Positions 9,611 through 19,107 of a DNA stretch of 64,000 bases are shown here, in pieces. Position 1 is the stretch's first letter; every line of letters begins with the position of its first letter. The notes beneath the pieces are model-generated. The model had not been told where the DNA came from. It saw nothing but the letters and a program-made list of their open reading frames with translations, and made no database searches. The position numbers and the translations under genes are program-made. The DNA is from an uncultured Bacteroidales bacterium (GTDB taxonomy: Bacteria; Bacteroidota; Bacteroidia; Bacteroidales; Paludibacteraceae). The DNA lies in contig CACXCA010000051.1 in the NCBI GenBank assembly GCA_902766045.1, positions 1 through 64,000 on the forward strand, written 5' to 3'.

Positions 9611-10030
9611 CTATTCCCGTACCACAGTAATATACGCAAACATATTCTGATATCGTTCATAGTCCGTTGGGGGATATTCCTTCTGAGACCTATAATCGGG
9701 AGCACCGAAAGCCACAATCTTTATTGGAACAGAGACATTATCAAGTATCCATCGTCTTAGCCATTCGGCTCTCTTTCGAGACAATATCGTAGCCGCAGCT
9801 GGATGTTCCCTCTCCCTTACAAAGATTTCCAAATAGTCGTTTTCTGTTAGTTGCGCATCCTCAATAAACTCAAGGATGATTTTTTGAGTGACCGTATCTT
9901 GCGGAAATGTCCAATCACGCCCAAACACATTAACCTCCAATCTCAAAAACTGGGGCGGTCCTAGTTTCGAATAGGACATTAAAGAGGGAATGAGCAGAAG
10001 CAGAATTAGGATTAATCTTTTGGTAATCAT
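9611..10030 (-). CDS. Small exported protein, OmpA-C-like, paralogue of the 30135 gene
   Basis: About 139 residues from ATG 10030, which begins a good signal peptide (ITKRLILILLLLIPSLMSYS). The frame stays open further upstream, but that would overlap the preceding gene. The mature part carries QDTVTQKIILEFIE and a later segment (KRAEWLRRWILDN, then IKIVAFGAPDY) reminiscent of the C-terminal domain of OmpA-like peptidoglycan-binding proteins, though the resemblance is weak. A close paralogue lies at 30135-30539. It follows the lipoprotein gene by about 50 bases, so the two probably form an envelope operon. Confidence 0.6.
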   Translation of the reverse strand: MITKRLILILLLLIPSLMSYSKLGPPQFLRLEVNVFGRDWTFPQDTVTQKIILEFIEDAQLTENDYLEIFVREREHPAAATILSRKRAEWLRRWILDNVSVPIKIVAFGAPDYRSQKEYPPTDYERYQNMFAYITVVRE

Positions 10031-10079
10031 ATTATAGATATACGTTGCCATTACTGCTAACCATTTTATGTTCAATGAA

Positions 10080-11015
10080 TTACTCATAATATTTATAACT
10101 ATGTCTTTTGACTATTGTATCTTTTCCCTTTGTCCAATCCCAAGTCCTAATTTGGGTTTCCTCTATTATGTTTCCTATTGAGTCGTGTTTATAAACAAAT
10201 TTCTTATAGCAATCGTTTTCTCTTTCATTTTTTTCCGCAAGGTTTCCTTTCTCGTCGTATATATACTCAACAGATTTATCCCATTTATTACCCCATTTTT
10301 CCTTCTCATGTGTTATGTAACCCTTCTCATTGTATGTACGCACATAGTTCCAACTGTTCTTGCGGATAAGGGTATCCCCCTTATTAAAGTAGGTTATACC
10401 TAATGATTCAACCATATTCCCATTCGTATCGTATTTGAGCAAACAGGTACTCTCCAAATTTCCTCCCGATCCATACGACAGATCTTTCCTCTCATTTGTA
10501 ATGTCATCATAGATGTATTCGCTCCATTCAAGCAAAATTCCATTTCCATTATATCTTAGTTCTTTTATTTTGTTACCCCTTTCATCCAGTTTGAAGACCC
10601 TTTTTGTTGGTACATAGAAATAACCTCTTTCCTCACATACAGATATGGTATTTGTTGACCCTATGCAGTTTCCTTCTTCATCATATAAATAAGATGTTAG
10701 AACGCCATCTTTATATTGCTTAATTCGCTTACCCTTTATGTTATACATTGCGTAACCCGAGGACCAAGGAATATTCACCTCTTGTACCTTTCCATCCACC
10801 TCTTGCACCTTCCCTTCATGAAAATCCACCTCTTGTACTTTTCCTTTAAGACCATCCACTTCCCAATCGGTTTTCTTATTTATCAAACTGAAAACTGAAG
10901 TAGAGTCTTTCCCCTGTGTACATTCAGACTTCCTCTCCTCCTTTTTTGCATTATTAGAACAACAAAGGAGAAATACAGAAAGAAGGGGAAGAAGATATTT
11001 TATCGCTTTCAACAT
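10080..11015 (-). CDS. Lipoprotein with YD/RHS-like repeats
   Basis: 311 residues. The N-terminus is a lipoprotein signal, LLPLLSVFLLCCSN, with the likely lipidated Cys at residue 18 or 19. A short tandem repeat of KVQEV occurs three times near residues 60-80. The rest is built of YD-type units such as YIYDEKGNLAEKNE, YDTNGNMVES and YKHDSIGNIIEET, as in Bacteroidetes relatives of RHS/YD-repeat proteins. It is predicted to be membrane-anchored in the envelope. The small exported protein gene follows it. Confidence 0.7.
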   Translation of the reverse strand: MLKAIKYLLPLLSVFLLCCSNNAKKEERKSECTQGKDSTSVFSLINKKTDWEVDGLKGKVQEVDFHEGKVQEVDGKVQEVNIPWSSGYAMYNIKGKRIKQYKDGVLTSYLYDEEGNCIGSTNTISVCEERGYFYVPTKRVFKLDERGNKIKELRYNGNGILLEWSEYIYDDITNERKDLSYGSGGNLESTCLLKYDTNGNMVESLGITYFNKGDTLIRKNSWNYVRTYNEKGYITHEKEKWGNKWDKSVEYIYDEKGNLAEKNERENDCYKKFVYKHDSIGNIIEETQIRTWDWTKGKDTIVKRHSYKYYE

Positions 11016-11063
11016 ACTTGTTATTGTTTGTGAGCGACAAATCTATGAAAAAAAGAAACATTT

Positions 11064-11786
11064 TCATAAAAAATGATACCGATTCAATATTTCATGCAAC
11101 TCGTCTTGTGAACAGAACATCATCAAATCAATGATGCTCAGATCTTGAACAAACTCATCTGAATACTGCTTATAGCGGATCTCTTCGTTTCGTCGCAAAA
11201 ACTGTAGATTTATGCCCATCTCGTGAAATTTTTCCTTGTCATAGTACTCCATTCCTGCACCGGATGGATTGATGTAATTGGTGAACCCAAAGTGCTCACA
11301 GGTGCGACGGATTATCTCGGGAGACCTACATTCCCAACGGGGTGATACCTCCGAAAGTAACCTGAACTCCGTCTTGATGCCCAAATAATCGGCTACAGAT
11401 TTCAGTTGTTTGAAGAGATAGCGCGTTAGGTCGGGTTCCTCATCTAACAGGATAGGCTCGATAATCTCCATTGCCTCGTTATAGTGTGGTGCTTTGCTGT
11501 AGTTGTACATCAATGTTCGATATAGATGTTCCGCGCGTTCGCGACTAACCACACGCTTTGTCTCGCTGATAAGATGGTTGCAGGAAGCATGGCAGATTTC
11601 GATGCCGAAGAGTTGTGGACGGATTTTTTCGCCCAAGATACGGTTCCGATTAATCCAACCTCGCTTGATATAGTGTAGATTGTCACCAACCACAAACATG
11701 TCGGCGGCATGGATGAGTTGCCAATAGCCGATGTAAGGGAAGAAGTACGGCTGCATTATGGCTATATGTTGTTGACTGTTAATCAT
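11064..11786 (-). CDS. WbqC family protein
   Basis: 240 residues. The N-terminal IAIMQPYFFPYIGYWQLI and the following YIKRGWINRNRIL are the signature of the WbqC family, a group often found in O-antigen or amino-sugar clusters; the chemistry is not firmly known to me. The start codon overlaps the stop of the ATP-grasp-like gene by four bases (ATGA), so the two are translationally coupled. It is the last gene of a three-gene operon. There is no sugar-nucleotide or glycosyltransferase gene nearby, so a role in a small-molecule pathway is as likely as one in glycan synthesis. Confidence 0.85.
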   Translation of the reverse strand: MINSQQHIAIMQPYFFPYIGYWQLIHAADMFVVGDNLHYIKRGWINRNRILGEKIRPQLFGIEICHASCNHLISETKRVVSRERAEHLYRTLMYNYSKAPHYNEAMEIIEPILLDEEPDLTRYLFKQLKSVADYLGIKTEFRLLSEVSPRWECRSPEIIRRTCEHFGFTNYINPSGAGMEYYDKEKFHEMGINLQFLRRNEEIRYKQYSDEFVQDLSIIDLMMFCSQDELHEILNRYHFL

Positions 11787-13009
11787 AGTACATTATAAAT
11801 CATTTTTAGTTCTGCAATGTCACTGTGGATGACGCACATTTTGCGGTCATCCACCTTGTTGGTCACAGGTGCACTACTCGTGCGAAACATTCCGCTGTCG
11901 AAATAGAGATCGTCCATACACAACATCATGCCACACACGTAGTCATCATAATGATTACCTTCCCACTCACAAGGGTATGTCCGCTGTTGGATAAATGGCT
12001 GAAGAATATAATGAGGGTTGAACGTTGAGGTTTCAGAATTGAAAATCACATCTCTCCACGTCTCCTCATCGGTCATCACACCTGCATACAGACCTACACT
12101 CTTGCCTAGGTCGTAAGGCTTGATGATGTATTTATCCTTGTGCGTCAAGGCATCGCGCCATATCTCCGAATTGTCATAATTCTCACTCGGTGGCAGATAG
12201 GTGGGAATGGTGTGTTGACGTAGGAACGTCGTCTCCTCTTCCGTGAGGCACTCTCGTGTAAAGTCATCCACGAAGATAAGATGCAGAAACCGCTTGTCAT
12301 GTGTAAGGAAGATAGTGCGGAAGTCGTTCATCATCCGTGCATCTATCATAGCTTGCAGCGTCTCCATCTTAAAAGAGAGAAGATCTTGTTGATTCAGTGC
12401 ACTAAACACCACCGCATCATGACTCCACTCTGCTATATGTTCTTCCACTTCGGCAGCCTCATAGACAGTCACCTCATGTCCGTAGTACTCATAGAATTTC
12501 TTATAAAGTGCAATCTCATTTGTTTTGTCACTGCTCTTCAGTACGTAGATAGGACAACCTGCAGGGATAATATCGCGCATGTGGGTGAGAAGAGCGTTGT
12601 AAATGCCTAATTCCTTGACAAACTTTTGAGACATGTTCTCAGAATAAAAGGAAGACCATATACCGTGTCCGAAGAAGCGACAAGTAATCTCTACCAGCAA
12701 CAATTGACCATCGTCGCGGATGATATAGTCGGGTCTGTAGGCACCTGCCTGAAAGGGATAGCGACTCTGTCTGTCCAGCACCTCCATCACTTTATCGTCC
12801 AAGGGCATGTATTGGGGAACCCACTCACGATAGTGTTCCGCCATATAGGCGATACATTTATAGAGCAATGCATGCATACGTCGCAGTTCGTTGCGCCGCT
12901 CCGAGGTAATCAACATCGGTTTGGCGTGATACCACCGATGGTAATACTCGATTTTGTCAGCAAACAGCTGATAACAAACGTCTTGACACGATAATTCTTC
13001 ACTCTTCAT
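11783..13009 (-). CDS. ATP-grasp-like ligase
   Basis: 408 residues. The C-terminal half has ATP-grasp features: KYIIKPYDLGKSVGLYAG (nucleotide-binding strand and Gly-rich loop), HYILQPFIQQ (hinge) and a later metal-site region. The N-terminal half (RPDYIIRDDGQLLLVEITCRF) resembles glutathionylspermidine-synthase-type or circularly permuted ATP-grasp proteins. Such enzymes join a carboxylate to an amine through an acyl phosphate. It lies three bases downstream of the radical SAM gene and overlaps WbqC by four bases. Substrates unknown. Confidence 0.65.
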   Translation of the reverse strand: MKSEELSCQDVCYQLFADKIEYYHRWYHAKPMLITSERRNELRRMHALLYKCIAYMAEHYREWVPQYMPLDDKVMEVLDRQSRYPFQAGAYRPDYIIRDDGQLLLVEITCRFFGHGIWSSFYSENMSQKFVKELGIYNALLTHMRDIIPAGCPIYVLKSSDKTNEIALYKKFYEYYGHEVTVYEAAEVEEHIAEWSHDAVVFSALNQQDLLSFKMETLQAMIDARMMNDFRTIFLTHDKRFLHLIFVDDFTRECLTEEETTFLRQHTIPTYLPPSENYDNSEIWRDALTHKDKYIIKPYDLGKSVGLYAGVMTDEETWRDVIFNSETSTFNPHYILQPFIQQRTYPCEWEGNHYDDYVCGMMLCMDDLYFDSGMFRTSSAPVTNKVDDRKMCVIHSDIAELKMIYNVL

Positions 13010-13012
13010 ACC

Positions 13013-14383
13013 TTACTTCTCATTTTTAAACAGTTTCGACTGATAGCCCAAGCACTGAAATCCATTGCGGTTGATGATAGGTATGATGCTTGTAGGCACC
13101 TGCAATTGGTTACGTACCCAGAAACAGATACTCGTAGACATTCCTATGGTGTCGGTATATTTCATCAGTCTCTGTATGTTTTCCAGCGAGAGAGCACGAT
13201 TAGGAGCCGTACGTCCGCGTTGTTTGCGGTGGTCGGCGTTCTTCGGACTGATATAGTCCATATAGAGGTCGCGCTCCATTGTTTTGTCAAAGTGACCGAG
13301 CCATTGTCCCAACTGAGCCAAGTTCTCCATACAGGCAGTGAGGAATTCCGGTTTATAGTTTACGATACCAACATTATGGAGCATATCGAAGAACTCCTTG
13401 ATGTGTTCGTCTGTGAGGTATGGCACAAATATAGGTTGCACCAAGGCGGAGTTAGCCTGTATGCCTCGTTCCTGACACATTCGTACGGCTTTCATTCGCT
13501 CTTCTATCGGAGCACCATAAGGCTCTAAGAGGTCGCGGAATGCGGTTGGCATGATGCTCACCGAGGTGTTGAACTGCATCTTGCCTTTCAGTTGTTCGAA
13601 TAGATCGAGAATGGTTTCACCCTCGTTCTCAACCAAGAGGTGCTTAGCACCAGCTTTTGAAGCAATAAAGAGACGTGCGTTGGAGTTTGGACACTTCTTG
13701 AAGTGAGCAATAAACTCACGCAGTATGCGGTGAGCAATGCCTGTGTATAATGTAGGCTCTTGCAGAGCTTCTGTCTTTGGCGAAAAATAGTAGTAATGAT
13801 TCCAGTTTTTGCCACGGCTCAGTGCCACAATCTTTCGTTCGATCTCTTTTTTCTTTTCAGGAGCTTCGACGATGGCTTTTGCTAATTCATTCAGCAGACG
13901 GCTGCGCTCCTGGATATCTTCTGGTGTCACGGCATTTGGTTTTTCGCAGCAAGTGCCGTTCATTTCTTCTAGGAGTTTGCGAACATAGAGGTGGTAGTTT
14001 TCGTATGCCACAAGCCTTTGTTCGTGTATGCCGTCGGTTACCAAACAGTACTGACATCCCACATGACAACCCTTGATAGGGTTCACTTCAAAGGTTAGGG
14101 TAGGGCATCGCCCCGTGTAGTTGTGGATTTCAGTCTCCACAGCATCGGGATTACAATCCTCCATATAGAGCATTGACTTTGGTATAACGGTGTGTTCTTT
14201 CAACCGTTCCATAAAGAGTTTGGACCCTTTGATAAGGCCTTCCAATGTTTCTTCGGAAGGTTCAATCGTAACGCCGAGTTGTTTTAGATATTCGGCGTCG
14301 ACAATCTGAGGTTGAAAACCTTTCAGATTGTAAGCGTTTGTCTCATGTTCGTAGAGACTGTGTAATTCAATAGGTTGTCTCAT
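13013..14383 (-). CDS. Radical SAM protein of the spore-photoproduct-lyase-like group
   Basis: 456 residues. The cluster motif is CHVGCQYC (Cys 106, 110 and 113, spacing CxxxCxxC) within a segment typical of SPL-family radical SAM enzymes (TLTFEVNPIKG before it). The C-terminus lacks an obvious SPASM or B12 domain. It is first in the operon radical SAM, ATP-grasp-like, WbqC. Spore photoproduct repair is unlikely in a non-sporing Bacteroidetes, so a modifying enzyme acting with the two downstream proteins is more probable. A strong hairpin lies 45 bases upstream of its start. Confidence 0.8.
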   Translation of the reverse strand: MRQPIELHSLYEHETNAYNLKGFQPQIVDAEYLKQLGVTIEPSEETLEGLIKGSKLFMERLKEHTVIPKSMLYMEDCNPDAVETEIHNYTGRCPTLTFEVNPIKGCHVGCQYCLVTDGIHEQRLVAYENYHLYVRKLLEEMNGTCCEKPNAVTPEDIQERSRLLNELAKAIVEAPEKKKEIERKIVALSRGKNWNHYYYFSPKTEALQEPTLYTGIAHRILREFIAHFKKCPNSNARLFIASKAGAKHLLVENEGETILDLFEQLKGKMQFNTSVSIMPTAFRDLLEPYGAPIEERMKAVRMCQERGIQANSALVQPIFVPYLTDEHIKEFFDMLHNVGIVNYKPEFLTACMENLAQLGQWLGHFDKTMERDLYMDYISPKNADHRKQRGRTAPNRALSLENIQRLMKYTDTIGMSTSICFWVRNQLQVPTSIIPIINRNGFQCLGYQSKLFKNEK

Positions 14384-14429
14384 TTTTGTAACTCAATCAC
14401 CGCACCATAGTATTTTCCACCTTAGATGC

Positions 14430-14468
14430 AAACAAATAAAAAACCTTTTTCGAGGTTTTGATTTGTTT
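14430..14468. promoter_or_regulatory. Long inverted repeat upstream of the radical SAM operon
   Basis: Arms AAACAAAT-AAAAACCT and AGGTTTT-ATTTGTTT enclose a short loop. It lies in the 200-base gap before the radical SAM gene and could be an operator, a leader hairpin, or a terminator for minus-strand transcription coming from the 14584 gene. The rest of the gap shows nothing clear. Confidence 0.45.
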
Positions 14469-14583
14469 ATATCAGTTAAAAAGTGTTTTGGTATACAAAG
14501 TTAATTATTTTTCGATGTTTTATGTGAAATATCTCAGAAAAATCGTTGCTTTCACAATAAAACGTTCATAATCAGAATTAAAA

Positions 14584-15072
14584 TTATATTGCTGGCACAG
14601 ACGCCTGTCGTCCCATTGTAGAGACGCAATGCATTGCGTCTGTACGTTCGTCGCACAGCACAACCGTCTGAAACGCAGGCACTGACATAGCAATCGTATT
14701 CCACATGATCATAATATTTTCGGACCTAGAATGGAACCATTCGCAGAACGTCTGCAGTTCCGAGACCAGTAAAGGTTGTGTTTCCGAGTAGAAGATGCAG
14801 ATATAAGCATGGCGAAAGGGCACCCCCTCTTTGGTCTGTTCATTCAGTTGTTCTTTCAAGCGTTCTATTCTATCATCCTCGTCCGCCTCCGCAGAGAGGG
14901 TGAAAGCACGCAGTCCACCGTCCTCCTTGAACATCTCCTTGACCTCCTCATCGTCAACGCACATCAGCACATCCTCCGCGCGGAGCACATCCCCCTTGTT
15001 AATTTTCTCCCATAGGCTCATCTCTTTCTTCATAACATCTAAACTATTTAGTGATTCGTTATTTTTGCACAA
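14584..15072 (-). CDS. Unknown small soluble protein with repeat-derived C-terminus
   Basis: 162 residues, acidic and not recognised. Residues from about 75 to 140 read like a compact alpha/beta domain (HAYICIFYSETQPLLVSELQ). The last 25 codons are encoded by a copy of the dispersed palindrome described at 14618, giving TDAMHCVSTMG; the original C-terminus was therefore probably replaced when the repeat inserted. A terminator lies just upstream, separating it from the DUF262 operon. Confidence 0.5.
   Translation of the reverse strand: MCKNNESLNSLDVMKKEMSLWEKINKGDVLRAEDVLMCVDDEEVKEMFKEDGGLRAFTLSAEADEDDRIERLKEQLNEQTKEGVPFRHAYICIFYSETQPLLVSELQTFCEWFHSRSENIMIMWNTIAMSVPAFQTVVLCDERTDAMHCVSTMGRQASVPAI
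14618..14645. repeat. Dispersed palindromic repeat, copy 1
   Basis: A 28-base palindrome whose half-site is GTAGAGACGCAATG, with one mismatch in the right arm. It lies inside the 3' end of a coding frame. Four related copies are at 40188, 41587, 41638 and 42798. Confidence 0.85.
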
Positions 15073-15082
15073 AGAAAAAGAA

Positions 15083-15109
15083 GACCTCTGCCGGATGGGG
15101 GCAGAGGTC
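15083..15109 (-). terminator. Terminator after the DUF262 operon
   Basis: Ten-base perfect arms GACCTCTGCC / GGCAGAGGTC with a seven-base loop. On the minus strand they are followed by TTCTTTTTC. The site lies between the stop at 15146 and the next minus-strand gene at 15072. Confidence 0.75.
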
Positions 15110-15145
15110 GGGGGAGGAATGTGTATGATATAATAATAAAAAAAA

Positions 15146-17098
15146 CTAGTATTCCAAATTCAAATACTTTAGTATAAGTTTTTTTGCCTCTTGAGACTCT
15201 GAATTGACTTTCCCCTCATTCCACGTATCATGTTCCTTCATAGCCTGCATCATATTTTGTAGTTTTATACTATATGTTTTTAGTTGTTCGCTATTTGTTC
15301 CAAAGTTTGAATACTTAGCCTCTGGCAAACTATTAGAGAACTTAGAATTCATGCTATTACTAACCAAACAAAGATTTCCAAAACCATGTAGACACTCTGG
15401 GTCCATTTCATTCTTGTTTATAGGATGTTGTGGATAGAAGTGTTCAACACTAGTACGATATGAAAATTCAAAATCAGCATTTCGTTGTTCTTTCCATAAA
15501 ATATAGTCATAGAAATTAAACACAAAATTTTCCACTTGTTCTCCAACTTGTTTATGACCATTTGATTCCCTACGTCCGTCCACATTTATGTTTGTCCAAT
15601 CAATATCGTCTATACGATTCTGAGGAACACCGCTTTTTTTATAAATGATATCCTCAAATGAATGAATCAAATTCCCCTTTGCCAAATATCTATCAAGCAT
15701 ATATGATTTTGCCAAAGACCACAAAAATTTAAAGAAATCCCGACTTGCTGTTTCCGGATATTGATCAACATAAAGCAAAACAGCACTAAGCCAATGCTTA
15801 TAGATTTGCGAAGGTAATGACACATGAAACATTGCTTGAAGCATGATTATTTCTTTTTCATATACGTCTTCCTCATTCTCTTGTTTCGAGAACGTACTAC
15901 CATAATATAAACTATCCTTATGTTTTAACCGCATAAGACACCATTTCTCTAACTTACGTTTAATAACATATTTATCAAAAAGATAACGTAATTTCAAAAG
16001 CCGCATGATGAAATCCTTGACAAAATTCACCTTGTCAGAAGACGACTCATAACATCCTTTAAAGATGGGAATCAATCTTTTATCATCAAGTACAATTTTT
16101 TCGTCTTGTGGATATATTACTTTCAAAACATGCAAAAGAAAGTTAGAAAAACTAATTATTGACCCGAAACTCTCCGGTTGATCTTTATCCTTACCTTGTT
16201 CATCCCAAGGTCTATCATATGGAACATTGTTCAAATCATCACTAAACAAATCAAGCAAGCACTTTTCGTCATTACCCTCCAAAACTGTAACTTTTGGCAT
16301 CTCTTCTGACAGTATATCAAAATCAGTTTCAACATTTTCTATTTTATCTTTTTTAAAAAAAAGCCCTCTATAATCTTTACCAATATTCATTTGAACATAA
16401 CGTCCCATATTAGAGCATGCTTCCCATATATGGTTGAATGTTTGCATATCTTTAGACGAATTTTTTAATGCAGACATAAGCAAAGCTTTTACAATTTCAT
16501 GTTGCTCCAATTGTTCTCCTCTTGAATTCATTATTTCAAAATAATGATTTAGATCCGTATCAGTAGGCACCTCAACTCTAAGTAATACAACTTTAGAGAA
16601 AAGGTATTCCGCAAATTTAAGAACACAAAGGTTTCTGTTTGCACATTCTTTTTCAATTATATGCCACATTTTATTGTATATAGACATTATCTCCGTATTG
16701 ATTTTTTCCGAATCAAGCAAAGGTTTAGAATGTTGATATATACCTCGTAGTGTTTCGTTTGAACGCTCTCGATAATCAAACGAAACATTTACTGATTTGT
16801 ACCATGCCATGTCATACTCTTTGCAATTATGTCGTATAGAACATGCAATGATAGTTAGAGTTGTACTCCGTTGCTGGCCATCAATTGTTTCGTAATAATT
16901 CTCGCTCTTATGAGGGAAGACAACAAGTGATCCCACATAATAATCATCATTTCCGCTTTCTTTTGCATAATCAGCAATATCTTGTATCAATTGAGTAACC
17001 TCAGTAATACCCCATGCATAATTGCGTTGATATATTGGAATCCGATACTCTGATTCTGACAACAAATTCTTTATACTTAAAGGTCTTATCATTTCCAT
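15146..17098 (-). CDS. GmrSD-type nuclease: DUF262 plus DUF1524
   Basis: 650 residues. The N-terminal DUF262 domain shows YQRNYAW at 23-29 and IDGQQR at 72-77, the ParB-like nucleotide-binding and cleaving motif of GmrS. The C-terminal DUF1524 domain carries the HNH-like signature, with VEHFYPQ followed by GNLCLVSNSMNSKFSN (about residues 560-600), as in GmrD. GmrSD enzymes cut modified phage DNA such as glucosylated hydroxymethylcytosine. It is the second gene of a two-gene operon, six bases after a second DUF262 protein. Confidence 0.85.
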   Translation of the reverse strand: MEMIRPLSIKNLLSESEYRIPIYQRNYAWGITEVTQLIQDIADYAKESGNDDYYVGSLVVFPHKSENYYETIDGQQRSTTLTIIACSIRHNCKEYDMAWYKSVNVSFDYRERSNETLRGIYQHSKPLLDSEKINTEIMSIYNKMWHIIEKECANRNLCVLKFAEYLFSKVVLLRVEVPTDTDLNHYFEIMNSRGEQLEQHEIVKALLMSALKNSSKDMQTFNHIWEACSNMGRYVQMNIGKDYRGLFFKKDKIENVETDFDILSEEMPKVTVLEGNDEKCLLDLFSDDLNNVPYDRPWDEQGKDKDQPESFGSIISFSNFLLHVLKVIYPQDEKIVLDDKRLIPIFKGCYESSSDKVNFVKDFIMRLLKLRYLFDKYVIKRKLEKWCLMRLKHKDSLYYGSTFSKQENEEDVYEKEIIMLQAMFHVSLPSQIYKHWLSAVLLYVDQYPETASRDFFKFLWSLAKSYMLDRYLAKGNLIHSFEDIIYKKSGVPQNRIDDIDWTNINVDGRRESNGHKQVGEQVENFVFNFYDYILWKEQRNADFEFSYRTSVEHFYPQHPINKNEMDPECLHGFGNLCLVSNSMNSKFSNSLPEAKYSNFGTNSEQLKTYSIKLQNMMQAMKEHDTWNEGKVNSESQEAKKLILKYLNLEY

Positions 17099-17104
17099 TT
17101 GTGA

Positions 17105-18961
17105 TTATTGTTTATATAGTTTTAGTAATTCATCCTTACTCTCATCAACATTATCAGCGATTTTCTGTAATTGATACGTGGGAATGTTTATTATATCAAA
17201 AGGAGAATGCGCATCACGAATCGTTTTAAACATTCTTCCATCCATAGCATAATTATCAATTGTTGACAATTTTACAGTATGCTGTTCAATACGTATACTA
17301 TATACTTCTTTGAAAAATTTCCACACTATTTTATCAATTTCTTCAAATCCAAATCGATCAATATAGTATAGTAGCATACAATCGAACAATTCACGAGTGT
17401 ATTTATCGCCTTGCCGATTACGATTCGGATAAGTATTCAAGAAAGATATCACCTTATAAGCGCTGTGTTTATGAGAGCTTATAACTTCGTACGTATCACT
17501 TTTTCGAACTTGTTTATACACAGAGCTATAATATCTAATCATATCAAAAAAACGGCTTCCATTCACACATATTTGATCCAACTGAAATGGATATTCCATA
17601 TAGTTCTCATCAATCATTCTTGTTTTGTTTTCAACATAATCATTAACGAAATAATGACAGATTATATGTTGTAAATAAAAAGGGAATTTTTTTGCTTTAA
17701 GCGAAATCCCTTTAAAAACACCTATATCATCTTTTGTAAATCTGTTTCCAGAGTATGATTTCGACCACCTATTAACACGATACATAGAGAGAAAAAGTCC
17801 TATTAAAGTCTTAGAATCTTCATCCTGCCAATATGTTATATTTTGTTTGTCTCGATTATTGAGTTCAAAAATCTCACGTAAATGAAAAGCCTTTAGAAGA
17901 TCGTGAGGATCAAGATCTTTCCCTCTTGCATTCTGTGAATCAAAGAATTGAAAAGCTTCAGATATTTTAGGAAGACGTACTACAACAAATTGACAATTTT
18001 CCATTAGAAATGTCAACAATTTCTTGTCAAGATCAGTTTTTCTCTCTCTAATGCAAGTTAGGTTCTCACGTACATGTGCTATAGAGATTGGGCTTTTAAA
18101 TGTTGTTCGTTGCCAGTACAATTTTATTTTCTGTAAAAAATCATTATATGGAATATCCTGAGAAGAATTTGCTATAAAATTCTCGTACAAAACGAAAAAT
18201 AACAAAGAAAGAGTTACTATACGCTGCTGCCCATCAACTATTTTATTCCCATGAAGGACAAGTGTTCCTAATCGATACTCTTTCTTTTCTTGAAATGCAA
18301 TCAAATCATTTATAAGTTGATTGACATGTTTGGAATTCCATTTATAAGGACGCTGATAATCTGGAATTTCAAAATGACAGAAAGGAAGATCTTTTATACA
18401 CATAACCTGAGGCGTTAACTTGCAGACCTCCATTTTATCAGGATTTGGTAGCTGTTTATTCTTACAGATCAACAAATGATTTGAAACATCATCCGGTTGA
18501 CTCTCTACCAATGCCTCCTTTATGTTATTGTTTGAAGGTTGTCCCACAATTCTGAGATAATCATTAACTAAACCGTCAATATACGAAATCATTTGAGTTA
18601 ATGCATCAACAAGATCTAATAGATCCTCAATACAATGTTCGTAAGTTAAACGACCTTGTCTCATTCCCCACCAATTATGCCATCTATAATCACCGTTGCT
18701 AGTATCTGCATTATCTCGCAAATATTTATAGAACCCGTAATTAAAAGCATTAGCATAGTAATTGTCCTCAAGATGGAATTCAAGTTTTCCATTGGAATAC
18801 TCGTAATGAGCGATATGTTCGTCCACAAGAGTGGAAATCATAATAAAACAATTCTCATATTGAGGATTTAAATCATCCTGACCAGACACTCTTTTTTTAG
18901 GCCATCTCTTTGTTACGAATTTTCGTATGGATACTATACTGTCTTGTGTTACTTGTAGCAT
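17105..18961 (-). CDS. DUF262 protein with extra N-terminal domain
   Basis: 618 residues. An unassigned N-terminal domain of about 180 residues precedes a DUF262 domain with YQRPYKW at 202-208 and IVDGQQR at 241-247. I see no DUF1524 HNH signature at the C-terminus, so cutting may depend on the partner gene downstream. Pairs of DUF262 proteins are a recurrent arrangement in restriction-like defence loci. The operon starts here, and no other gene lies immediately upstream. Confidence 0.8.
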   Translation of the reverse strand: MLQVTQDSIVSIRKFVTKRWPKKRVSGQDDLNPQYENCFIMISTLVDEHIAHYEYSNGKLEFHLEDNYYANAFNYGFYKYLRDNADTSNGDYRWHNWWGMRQGRLTYEHCIEDLLDLVDALTQMISYIDGLVNDYLRIVGQPSNNNIKEALVESQPDDVSNHLLICKNKQLPNPDKMEVCKLTPQVMCIKDLPFCHFEIPDYQRPYKWNSKHVNQLINDLIAFQEKKEYRLGTLVLHGNKIVDGQQRIVTLSLLFFVLYENFIANSSQDIPYNDFLQKIKLYWQRTTFKSPISIAHVRENLTCIRERKTDLDKKLLTFLMENCQFVVVRLPKISEAFQFFDSQNARGKDLDPHDLLKAFHLREIFELNNRDKQNITYWQDEDSKTLIGLFLSMYRVNRWSKSYSGNRFTKDDIGVFKGISLKAKKFPFYLQHIICHYFVNDYVENKTRMIDENYMEYPFQLDQICVNGSRFFDMIRYYSSVYKQVRKSDTYEVISSHKHSAYKVISFLNTYPNRNRQGDKYTRELFDCMLLYYIDRFGFEEIDKIVWKFFKEVYSIRIEQHTVKLSTIDNYAMDGRMFKTIRDAHSPFDIINIPTYQLQKIADNVDESKDELLKLYKQ

Positions 18962-19107
18962 ATATTTATTATATTAGAATATTATACACAATTGGTCTTT
19001 CTCTTTTACTAGCACCATCCCCAAAAGTAAAACAAATTATTGATTTACCAAGAGTACGAATGGGGATTTGTTAACCATACAACAATCAACATTCTACACA
19101 TTCTACC

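Noticed and set aside
13013-14383. True spore photoproduct lyase
   Set aside because: The organism is not a spore former by all other signs and the gene is coupled with ATP-grasp-like and WbqC genes.
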